A stretch of DNA of 64,000 nt from Ciona savignyi. Its lineage: Eukaryota > Chordata > Ascidiacea > Phlebobranchia > Cionidae. Positions 1-11,789 of the stretch are shown in pieces. Each line of letters begins with the position of its first letter. The stretch's first letter is position 1. The translations under genes and the position numbers were made by a program. Below the pieces are notes generated by a model. That model was not told the DNA's origin and did no database searches. It saw nothing but the letters and a program-made list of their open reading frames with translations. The stretch is from positions 1,048,975 through 1,112,974 of the forward strand of contig CH003244.1 in assembly GCA_000149265.1 (NCBI GenBank). The letters are read 5' to 3'.

Positions 1-2281
<2,281 letters not shown>

Positions 2282-2318
2282 ATGTCTATCTTGTTCTATT
2301 TGCGCTGATATTTTTTTA

Positions 2319-2324
2319 AATAAA
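2319..2324 (+). promoter_or_regulatory. Polyadenylation signal of the Pol mu-like gene
   Basis: AATAAA 37 bases after the TGA stop at 2279-2281. The 3' UTR would be very short, typical of compact genomes. Confidence 0.6.
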
Positions 2325-3172
2325 ACCAATACCTCAACAGCTTAAACAAAAGTATGTTCATATTAAACAACCAATTGTCAGATTACCTCCTGAATACTTG
2401 CATTATTACATCGATGTAACGGGTTACCAAAGACATGGTTGTGATGCTAAACGCCATCTATACATATACCGATTTTAGTATAAAAACAATCTTGGTGGCG
2501 AGCCCATTAGGTGTTCGGAACCTAGTCCGGTAAAAACATTACATTGTACAATTTCCACCCCGTTCGATACTAATCATTCAATTAATGATGGCGAGTTTAA
2601 ATTGAAGTTTTTAGTTTATTAATAGGAAGTGGAAAGCAGTGTGTAAATTGCGATTCAGGACCTTGAGATAAGGAAAGATGAAAAAACTTGAAGCAAAATT
2701 CGCTAGATTACTCGCTGCATACACATGCCAAAACATACAGCCAATACATTTCGTCGAAAAACGCCTCCATTTTGTCGGTGGTGCATATCCCAATAGTTGT
2801 TATTCGATTGCGGAGGAAGAGCCAGATGAAAAAAATTATGTGAAAAGGATTTCAGTAAAATCGCCGAATATTTAAGTTACAAAAAGTCTTTCTACCACAC
2901 ATAACGAGCTCAGATCCAGGACCATATACGAAGAATCAGAAAAAGTTATATGTTCAATCGAAGCAAGAACAAAAAAAAAGTCGAAACTTCGGTAGACTTG
3001 CTCTGTTGGTTGTGGCCGTGATACGTACTGGTAAGTCAGTCTTTAGCGGGAAAGTTTAGAAACTCAGGGCCGCAATGCCACGTTCAAGTCTTAATTAGGA
3101 TCCATTCTGTCGTTTTACGTGACGCTTGATCAGCTGGTATCAGTTTTGCGGCAAGGTGTCTCCAGTCGTGTA

Positions 3173-5227
3173 GGGGAGAGTGGTACTCAGTGATACGAAA
3201 AATGCCTTTTATCCAATATCTTTAATAATAATCGTTTTATTTCAATTTTTTTTTGTTAATAACATTAAACAATCATTTGGGTATCTGATGGAAGTACTGG
3301 ATTTTTGTTATTACCCATGTGTTGTGATAAAAATGGGTTTTATTGGGGGTGCCTTTTTTGTCTCACTGGGTACCACCCCGGTATACAGTGAGACACACCC
3401 TAGTACACAGTGAGACATTTGTACAGGTGGTACAAATTGCTGTTTAAATTGCCCTTATTTAACAATGTATTACTTACTAGCTTGAAATAATTATATGTAC
3501 GGTCATTCTCGACGTGTGCCGATGTAAATTTGTTTACATACATGTGCAAATCCAACGTTAAATTCAACAAGAAAGTTTATTACACGGCACAAACTTACCA
3601 ACGTTTTAAAACTGACAAGAATATCATAAAAGTTCAGTGTCAATCTATTGCAACATGGTAAATTATGCAGACTGATACACAGTTTAATACAAGTTTGAAG
3701 CAGTAAAGAGCAATTCTTACATAAAAACAGTGTTTAGTAAAAGGTTTAAAATGACAATCCAGACCAAAGGGAACAGAACTTTAAAATAAGAAATGCCTTA
3801 AATGGAACAGTGAGGAACACACTCATCGCACAAGGAGTCATCGATTTCATATAAGCTATTTCAACCAATTAACCAACGTTGTACAATGTGCAGGGCTGCC
3901 CTGCATTATGCAGCATCCAACTATTCATTGCAGCTCTATAAAATTATTTAAATGGAAAATACACAGTGCATCTAACTGTTGCATTTTGTGTGAACAATGA
4001 GGTGGCAGTGTCAATGTTGTCACACCAGTTTCTCTTGCCAGGACCAGGACTTTAAGTGACATGTGGCTTTCATGGTTGTCAAAAATTAACAGATTTGGAT
4101 TTTCTTTTGAGCTTGAAGAGTGCTTGATGAAGTGTTCCATCACCTGTGAAAAGAGGTCCGACGTCATCCAGCTTGTTTTTTGTGCTAAACAAAGAGTCCC
4201 AGATGGAGCACCATTTAACATGTGAGATTTAAAGTTGCATCATGGAAACACTATTGCTGGTGTTTAGAATGTACCAGCAGCACACACAATAGCACATGTA
4301 TAAACCTCTTTCACCACTAGTTGCTTTGGAAATTTGCTTGACAGCTTTTCAGCAAGAATAGCCTTGGATGCAGAGACGATGGGCGTGCCAGTCTCATCCA
4401 AATTAAAGATCCTTGTAGCAGCACAAAGCACAGATGAACTCCGGCTATAAATCAACCTCAAGTTTTCGTAGAACTAGTTTACATTATGTTTATTAAATGA
4501 GGTCGTTCTCGAAAGACTACAGGTTTCTTGTGGGATTTTCAGCAGCTTTTTGCTTACTGACATACCTTTCCATTCATTGGACAAAACCAACTGAACAGCT
4601 TCACTCAGGCAATATTCTAATGATGAGCCAATTTTATGGTTTTCTGAATTTACTTTCACAATTCTTCCCACGAGTCCACTCCTAGTTATTAAAAATAATA
4701 AATATCTAAAACTGGATAGATTTATATACTTGGCCACATACTGTATAGGCTATTTCTAAACATATAAATGCTCTTTGTGGGCTTAAACCCCCCAAAAAGA
4801 TAATAAAACACTCCTGTATTCTGTCTCACAGTGTACCTCAACATAGTGTCTCACTGAGTACGTAGATACTACAAATCTATAAGTCAAAATTAAAGATACT
4901 TAAATTGAGGCTGCCATGTTCTTTTTCTATTTGTAAGCAAGGTATGCACCTACTCTATCACTTCCCAGTAACTTTAGCCTTAAAGCTAATGTTCACCCAT
5001 CTAAATTAAGTTTGCAGCTAGCGTATAAAATTTTACTTAGACCCCTGAAAAATCTAAAACTTCCATAACTTTCCAAAACTGACATGTTGGTTCCTTGAAG
5101 TTCGTTACAAAGTGCGTTAGTAACGTGAAAGCACTCAACCGTCAAAGGTTTTAATATTTTTATGTTTTAACGTTTTTATTCAAAATTTCTCACTGTGTAC
5201 CATGTCCCACTCAGTACCACTCTCCCC
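3173..5227 (-). mobile_element. Pogo/Tigger-like DNA transposon, decayed
   Basis: Bounded by terminal inverted repeats GGGGAGAGTGGTACT (left) and its near-perfect complement AGTACCACTCTCCCC (right), flanked on both sides by TA, the target duplication of pogo/Tc1-mariner elements. Subterminal regions carry repeated motifs pairing AGTGAGAC/GTCTCACT with GTAC, on the left near 3181, 3360, 3380 and 3403 and on the right near 4823, 4849, 5190 and 5205; these look like transposase binding sites. The broken transposase is on the minus strand. Total about 2.06 kb, close to an autonomous pogo element. It sits between genes. Confidence 0.85.
3925..4737 (-). pseudogene. Pogo/Tigger (DDE_1) transposase remnant
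   Basis: Three minus-strand fragments in order. 4474-4737 has an N-terminal stretch (AVQLVLSNEWKGMSVSKKLL) resembling the psq-type helix-turn-helix of pogo transposases. 4264-4461 has RIFNLDETGTPIV, the first catalytic Asp block. 3925-4221 has LLIFDNHESHMS, the second Asp, and TLPPHCSHKMQQLD, the third. The CENP-B-type second helix-turn-helix expected between the first two fragments is not seen, and frames are interrupted, so the gene is dead or at best spliced in a way I cannot reconstruct. Related host proteins (jerky, CENP-B) are unlikely, because TIRs and a TA duplication surround it. Confidence 0.8.
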
Positions 5228-5514
5228 TATACGCTTGTGTATGTTTCGATTTGGAAAAGGGGTTCGATAAAAGACCGGGAAGTTTTTTTTGCAGTCAGAG
5301 AAAAGGCTTTGTAAAACAATTGTCGAGTCCGCCCAATAGATACACAGTCAATCGTCCAGTCCAATATATTTTTTTACGATTTTTAATAATTCAACCGCGT
5401 AACTGAAGCTGCACCCAGTCTCGGAATCGTGTCCTTACCAGAATCGCAGAGGAATAACTTACCCAATGCGAACGAACATGTCGCGTTGTCGTCGTCCAAG
5501 GTGGTTCTTAGGTA

Positions 5515-5516
<2 letters not shown>

Positions 5517-5592
<76 letters not shown>
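5517..5592. repeat. (AT)n microsatellite
   Basis: About 75 bases of alternating AT ending with a GTATATAT variant. It produces spurious Tyr-Ile frames on both strands. Confidence 0.95.
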
Positions 5593-5593
<1 letters not shown>

Positions 5594-5909
5594 GCCGGGC
5601 GGAGGTGGACGCGTCTGCAAATATTGGAAGCTGTATCCCAGGCTCGTAATAGGGTTTGCGATTTGAAACACCTAAGAATTCTAACTATAGTCACACCGAG
5701 ACTTTCGTCGCTGGAGCTCGCTGCCAGTGGACCTCCTCATCCCAGTCGGTTTTCATCACGCATTCTTGATTTTTGCCCATAGTCTTGATAAGTTGTTATT
5801 TCTACATTGGTAGTTTAGAAATTCACAAAGAAAGTTTATTACATGCGGTTATCTTTGTATTTTCCGTAAGAGATGTTTAATATACAAATTTAAGATCAGT
5901 CCGACAGAT

Positions 5910-6190
5910 TATACTGGTGGGTTAGTGTGTCGTCTTATAGCCGTAAGGTCGCAGTGGCTTGCTAGACGGTTGTATCCTTGGGCAAGGCACTTAACGGATA
6001 TTGCCTAAACCCAGCGGATAAATGTGTTCTACTAAATTGAAGGAACGTGTCTATCATGCAATAGCTCCGCTGCACAACACACTGCAATAGCTCCGGTAAT
6101 CCGACGGTGGGCGCGAGGTGATCTGACTATTGCCCGTGTGTTAACTACATAGGTTTTTCCATTCACGGGGATAAACATGAATATTCTATT
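5910..6190 (+). repeat. SINE copy (same family as 1862-2162)
   Basis: Matches the family block by block: CCTTGGGCAAGGCACTTAA, the CAATAGCTCCGG segment (present twice here), GGTGATCTGACTATTGCCCG and the tail ATTCACGGGGATAAACATG. The repeat of the CAATAGCTCC segment around 6060-6095 is a small internal duplication. Confidence 0.75.
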
Positions 6191-6330
6191 TCCCATTCCA
6201 CGATCGGGTCCCTCGTTTAAACCTCTTGCCGAATAAATTTTAAACTTTAAACGTTTAAAACTTTTCCACCAGCACCCATTTTTATACGTCCAAATTTGTG
6301 AACAAAAAATGCCGGATTGCATCAAAGAAT

Positions 6331-6359
6331 ATAGTATACTAAACAGTTTAGTATACTAT
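6331..6359. repeat. Perfect 14-bp hairpin (fold-back)
   Basis: ATAGTATACTAAAC, one base, then the exact reverse complement GTTTAGTATACTAT, followed by GAT. A similar fold-back with related ends is at 13231-13265. Confidence 0.8.
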
Positions 6360-6889
6360 GATCAAAGTAAACTAAATTGCTAATGGAAAACTGCGCACCA
6401 AACCCAAAAGGTACACTGATCCGAAGGTTGAAATATCAAAATCTTTTGTAAACGGATCATAAATATCAAAAATATTGTAAACCGATCATAAACCGTTTTC
6501 CGGTAAATCCCCATAAACGCAACCCCTTTCAAGTCCTATTAAAGAAAAGTGAGATCATAAGTTTTCAGATTTTGGAGATCTTTGGTGCGATGTATTTATC
6601 AGATATGCGATAGCAAATGTGGGTTAAGGCCAAATTTATATGTTTATTTTGTATGTTTAGTTTTTTAATAAAAACATGTTGCTTTTTTCAGCAAAAAATG
6701 TTGCTAACAAAAAAGTTTTCCACCCCAGAAATGGAAAATCATGGGTGCCAAATATAAAGCCGTATGTATCCCTTCGAACTCTAAACCAGCTTTTTTTCCA
6801 AGGACTAAACGAAGTATTTTTTTTTTTAAAAGTGGGATTGTCACCAGAGAGTTTTCACATGTTTTATTGCCATACTCAAAAGCTGGTTT

Positions 6890-6911
6890 ATTTACCTGTT
6901 TAACAATTTAG
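6890..6911 (+). promoter_or_regulatory. 3' splice acceptor just upstream of the GEMIN2 start (possible spliced-leader acceptor)
   Basis: A T-rich tract ending in ACAATTTAG lies only 7 bases before the ATG at 6919. It may be the end of a 5' UTR intron or a spliced-leader trans-splice acceptor, the latter being common in ascidians. No partner donor is obvious upstream. Confidence 0.45.
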
Positions 6912-6918
6912 GTGCAAA

Positions 6919-9900
6919 ATGTCATTGATAAATACTACTGACTGTCCGACTGGAGAAAAGTTGTCAACTGGTGATGAATTAACTTATGATTATGCTCCCG
7001 GAAACAGCCCGTTTTTTAAACTGGACAGAGAAGATATGGCGACTTACGTTCCAACTAATGGTCTACCAAGCAACCCACAGGACTATCTACGAAGTGTGTG
7101 GTAAGCTAATGTTGTGAAATTGCTAAAAATGTTGAAGTGCGATTTTTTCATTTATTTGTCAATTGGTATAGTTTAAACATACTTGATAAATTATTGCTGT
7201 GATTTGATTGTATGATTTGGTTGCAACCCTGTTTTAATATAATTAAGTAGCAATATGACTATTCAGTTGGCCATCAAAATAATTCAAAAAATCTATGGCT
7301 GACTGTGCTGGTTCAACCGGAAAACTGGTGCAATTTTATGTCGTACTTAGGTTAATTTTTGAAGTTTACAGCTGCATTCATACATATATATAAATTGTTT
7401 TTATTTTATTATTCAGTTATATGCTATAGCAACTGTTGTTTGGCCCTTTTTTTAGTTTATTTTTTGCTACATTTTAAGTTTGTGTTCCTTAAATTATTGT
7501 TTTCTATAGGGATACACACAAATAAACTAAACTAAATTTTTTGTAAGACAGATTTTTTCACATGATTTTTTCCCATCAGGCAAGAAGCACAGCGGTGTCC
7601 TGACGTAGTTGTGGCCAACATTAACCGTGAAAAAATTAAAACTACAAAAGCAACCGTAAGGGAATAACAAATTCCGAAAAGGCTTTTATTATTTTTACAT
7701 TGTTATTAATTTGGTCTATGTACAACAACACGGTAGCATGTACTCTATTTTGATCGCATACTACTTTAAGGTCGGCATGCATATGTTATCTTCAAACCTT
7801 TACCATTCTGGAAGGTTAAACTAAGTTTTTATTGAAGTTTGAAACACGTCAAACCATTTTACTGTGGTTTAACTTGTTTTCTTTTCAGTCTTTCGTGCAT
7901 CATAAGCTACCTGGATCAGAGCATGCACCGACTAAAGAATGGTGTGACCACCAAATGATACGATTTAGTCATGCAAGAGAAGACATATCTCGACATATAG
8001 CCCGACTTAAATCAATCAAGCGAAAATCAAAAAAGCGACCCAAGTTACCAATCTATCCCCTGGTAAGTTAAAATAATATTTATTGTTTACAATAATATTT
8101 AAGTTTAGCATTTTACAACTACCGGTATTGTAACAAGTGATCCAATAACATGATTTTTTTTAGAAAATCTGTATGATTTTCCAGTTGGAATTAGGTGTTA
8201 GTCTTAACGCACAGGTGATATTATCCCTCCATGTGTTCTTAACCTAAAACTTTTCATAACCAAAGTCGTTTTGGGAATTCCTTTTTAAAATTCTGACAGA
8301 TTGACTCTTTTTAATTTTCAGCCTCATTTCGAAGATGAAGAAAACTGGAGATATTTTTGCCTCGGAAACAAACAAACTAAGATTAAAAACTTAACGAATG
8401 ATACTGATATGAAAAGTGACACTGGTATGTCTATTATTTATTAAAAACAGTTATGCATCTTATTTAAACATTAATGGACATTAAAACTTAAAATGGCAGT
8501 GATATGATAAATAACAAAGTCACTGTTTTTGTGTTGATTGAAATACTGTGGGATAAATGCTAAAATTAAATGATAGGTTTCCCACACCAAATGTCTGGAT
8601 GTTCTATTATGCATCGGATAGGATAGGATATTCATGTTTATCCCCGTGAATGGGAAAACCAAGGGGGTTAACACACGGGCAATCGTCAGATCACCTCGCG
8701 CCCACCGTCGGGTTACCGGAGCTATTGCAGTGTGTTGTGTATGTAAAACATGTTCCTTCATTTTAGTAGAACCCATTAATCCGCTGGGTTCGGGCAATGT
8801 ACGTAAAGTGCCATATGTGTAATCCATAAATTATTGGAAGATATTAATGAAAATGTTGATGAATCCATGGACGATGAGATTGTAGAAGAGCCAGCCTCAC
8901 CAATGGTTCCCGATGAAGAAGATAATATTGTTGATCTGTCTACTCTTCAGGTGAGTTGCTTGTTCCATGTCCTAGTGGTGGGTATTTACATTCTTTACCT
9001 AATTAAAATACACAGCAATATTGTTTATTCCCAAGAAGCAGGAAAATGTGAGAAATGTTGAAATGCAGGTGTCATCAGGACCTTTTATTACCTGTTTAGT
9101 CAAATTGATTTAAAACTCTTGTTTTGATGCACAATAGCTCTACCATTGTTTTCATTCTATTTGCTAACTTAACAAACATTGTAACTAAACACATTGTCGT
9201 AATTTTAAGTATTGTAAGTGTAGTGTAATTTTAAATAAACCTGACATATAATAGAATTATTTTAGCAGAGTTACCAAAATGTATGCATTATATCACTGTG
9301 TATTAAGTTTGAAAATTGTTTATTTTACATGGAGAAAACTAAAAGAAAGGAAAGAAGCAAGAAGGGAAACTGCTCACTAAAATTTAGTTTTAAACATGGG
9401 GTTGACGTTGGGTTAGTTCCGGAGTTTAGATTAGTGTTTCGTTAGGGAAGGGTTAAATTAGTTTTAGTGACTAGTTTCCCTCCGTACCTTAATCCCTTAT
9501 TTTAGTGTTGTTCGTTGACATTACCACCTAAATATGAAATTACACGATTTAAACCCACTCTGATGATATGAGACACAAATACTTGGCAAAAAACATTGAT
9601 TCTTGTAACAATGCCAGACAACAACCTGTGAGAATAGATTCACTTCCACATACCTTAAAATCTCTTTTCAGGAAGGGTATCCACCTTTAATGAGAATTGT
9701 GTTAAGAATGGAGCCAAAGCACATAGAATCAAATTTAGAGTTCCATGTCAACTGGCTGAAAGAATATGAATTTTCTAAGCAGCAAGGAAGGTGTGTATTT
9801 CGTCAAATAACATATTTTATTGTGTAATATATTTATGTCAGGTTTTTATTGTTCCATCAAGAATTACTGGGTTATTTTCATTCTTTGTTTACTTTTCTAA

Positions 9901-11634
9901 GTTATTATATATTTTTATGGGTTTCTTTAAAAGTTTTCATTTGCAATATTAGCCCACAAAAATATTGTCGCTCTAAAGAATATCACACTAATTTACAGAC
10001 TTTAGACTTTAACACTAAAATAAGGACTATATCATAAAATATAGACCTTTGAAAATTGCAAAGCTTTGGAAATGATTAAAGCCATGAATATAACAGACTT
10101 ACAATTATCAATGGATGTTAAATTAAAGGGTTTTTCATATCTTTTTAATACTGCAAAATATGGAGAGTTTGAAATGGCGTCATATAGAGTCATCGACACT
10201 TTATACCAAGCTTTAGCAGCTAACAATCATATTTATCACCCAACCGCTCCTTTATTACAATATTTACATTTTTACAGATGGATTTATGCATTGCTAACTT
10301 TGCTAGAGAAGCCATTATACCCCACAGTTATATCTACGTTGCGCGATTTGTCAAGAGAATGTTCAAAGCTAAGAAACCAACAGGTAATTAGTATATCCGA
10401 CTGTTTGGCTCAATGGTACCAAGTCACCAGGCTTGTATAGCGAGATACCTTAATCAGTAAGACCGTCCTGCAATCAGCAGAAGCCGAGATGTTGTCGCAA
10501 CTAAATTAGCCGCTGGTTAAATGGTTGTTTCCTTAGGCAATGCAGCTAGCAGACATTAATTGCACCCAGTGGATTAATGGGTTCCACTAAAACTGAAGGA
10601 AAATCTATGCAAATGTACACCACACTGCAATAGCTCTGGCAATTTATTGGTGGAAACAAGGAAATTTGACCATTGTTCTTGTGATAATTCTCCCTTGATA
10701 TTCCATTCATGCGAATATGTCATCAATTTTCATCCTAAGTGGTGCAGAATAAATATAGATGAATATTGATCCAACAATCTTACCACTACATGCATACTGC
10801 TACCATTTTTACTGATTGAGCTAAACATCTACTCAACTCAATAATGTAACTGGTTAAAGCAGTGTTTCCCGACCTGAGTCCGCGATCTCAAATGAGTCCG
10901 TGGAAGGTTTAAATAAGTCCGCAAGCACATCAACAATTTGCAAAACTTTTATTTGTTTTTGATCGTTATAAACAACAGTGATGTGTTTTTATCAACGAGA
11001 CATTGTAACTCAAGGCAATTTTAAGTTTGGAACCAACTGATTTTAAGTATAACTAAATGGAAATTTATTATTCATAGCACTCACTTTGGTTGTTACGTAA
11101 TACCGTAGTCGTAGTGGCCGAGTAACCTATTTCATATAGTCCTTTAACCTATTTCATATAGTCTAGTTACGCTACGCTTTTGACTTACGCTAAATGAAAA
11201 TTGATGCACTTTGAGTCCGCAAAGACTTTCGCTGGTAAGGAAATAATCCGCGATCAAAAAAGGTTGGGAAACGCTGGGTTAAAGCAAACACTGTCAAGTG
11301 GCTTTACCCAAGGACACGCGACTAGCAAGTGGCTGGTATCGATATCACAACCCTTCTTTTGCACCACAACTGTGCGTTGCTTGTAGTCCTGTAGATGGAG
11401 TCTAACGACTATATTCGATTTTTTAATTATTGGGCGCGACGCACGGTATTTGACAATTGATGGACCTCCGATTGCATTTTTCCACGCACCTCCCATATCC
11501 AAATAGCTTTATACATACTTACACTTTGATTCAATTTTCAGAGCAACTGCCAAGAAAATTTGAACGGTCTGAACTTAATTATATGTATTGTCGGTCGCTA
11601 TTTTTCACAATCGGACCTTCTAGATCCCGAATAA
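6919..11634 (+). CDS. GEMIN2: GEMIN2 (SMN-interacting protein 1), SMN complex subunit
   Basis: Eight exons: 6919-7100, 7580-7655, 7889-8062, 8322-8424, 8841-8950, 9672-9790, 10278-10383, 11542-11634. Lengths sum to 963, giving 320 residues ending in a TAA (human GEMIN2 is about 280). Recognisable blocks in order: NPQDYLRSVWQEAQRCPDVV (SMN-binding region), HFEDEENWRYFCLG, GYPPLMRIVLRM, the helical RWIYALLTLLEKPLYP, and the C-terminal LNLIICIVGRYFSQSDL. An acidic linker (exon 5) and a lysine-rich stretch (end of exon 3) are longer than in human. Known role: core of the SMN complex that loads Sm proteins on snRNA in the cytoplasm; GEMIN2 wraps the Sm pentamer. Start chosen because the ATG follows an acceptor directly and gives a sensible N-terminus. 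SINE copies sit in introns 4 and 7, and a hAT-type element in intron 7. Confidence 0.95.
8618..8822 (-). repeat. SINE copy, 3' part, in GEMIN2 intron 4
   Basis: On the minus strand it runs from the AACCCAGCGGATTAATGGG block to the family tail, with a run of GGATA units at its end on the plus strand. Only about 20 bases separate it from the exon 5 acceptor at 8839-8840. Confidence 0.8.
10440..10735 (+). repeat. Diverged SINE copy in GEMIN2 intron 7
   Basis: Retains the order of family blocks (CCTTAGGCAATGCA, CACCCAGTGGATTAATGGG, CACACTGCAATAGCTCTGG, ATTCATGCGAATATG) with many substitutions, so it is an older copy than the one at 8618-8822. Confidence 0.6.
10860..11276. mobile_element. Short hAT-type non-autonomous element in GEMIN2 intron 7
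   Basis: Starts CAGTGTTTCCCGACCT and ends AGGTTGGGAAACGCTG, imperfect terminal inverted repeats. Both sides carry the 8-bp target duplication GGTTAAAG (10852-10859 and 11277-11284). The 8-bp duplication and CAG-type ends are hAT hallmarks. No coding capacity. Confidence 0.85.
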
Positions 11635-11688
11635 TGACAAAATTACGTCTTAAATTCGTCTTTTTACTATTTCGGCGCTATTTCGATC

Positions 11689-11694
11689 ATTAAA
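11689..11694 (+). promoter_or_regulatory. Candidate polyadenylation signal of GEMIN2
   Basis: ATTAAA, a common variant, 55 bases after the TAA stop. The convergent lectin gene ends about 100 bases further on. Confidence 0.4.
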
Positions 11695-11789
11695 AATTAT
11701 AACAAAAAATGATGTGCGTAATTTATGAAAAACATGAAAGTTAGCAATGCGTACTATGGCGGCAGAAGTTGAACTATGACGTAACCGTT

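Larger units (their letters stand above)
2325..6911. other. Intergenic region between Pol mu-like gene and GEMIN2
   Basis: Holds the pogo-like transposon (3173-5227), an AT dinucleotide run, one SINE copy and a perfect hairpin, each listed separately. A 65-codon ATG-started frame at 2678-2875 (begins MKKLEAKFARLLAAY) lies here; it has no recognised domain and no clear splice sites, so it is not called a gene. The minus strand at 5383-5694 is open but interrupted by the AT repeat and unrecognised. The GEMIN2 promoter should be near the right end; I see no TATA box I would defend. Confidence 0.5.

Noticed and set aside
5383..5694. Overlapping frames on both strands rich in Tyr-Ile
   Set aside because: Produced by the AT microsatellite; no flanking coding signal.
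6919..7100. SET-domain-like GDELTYDY in GEMIN2 exon 1
   Set aside because: No other SET motifs, and the rest of the exon joins in phase to clear GEMIN2 sequence.
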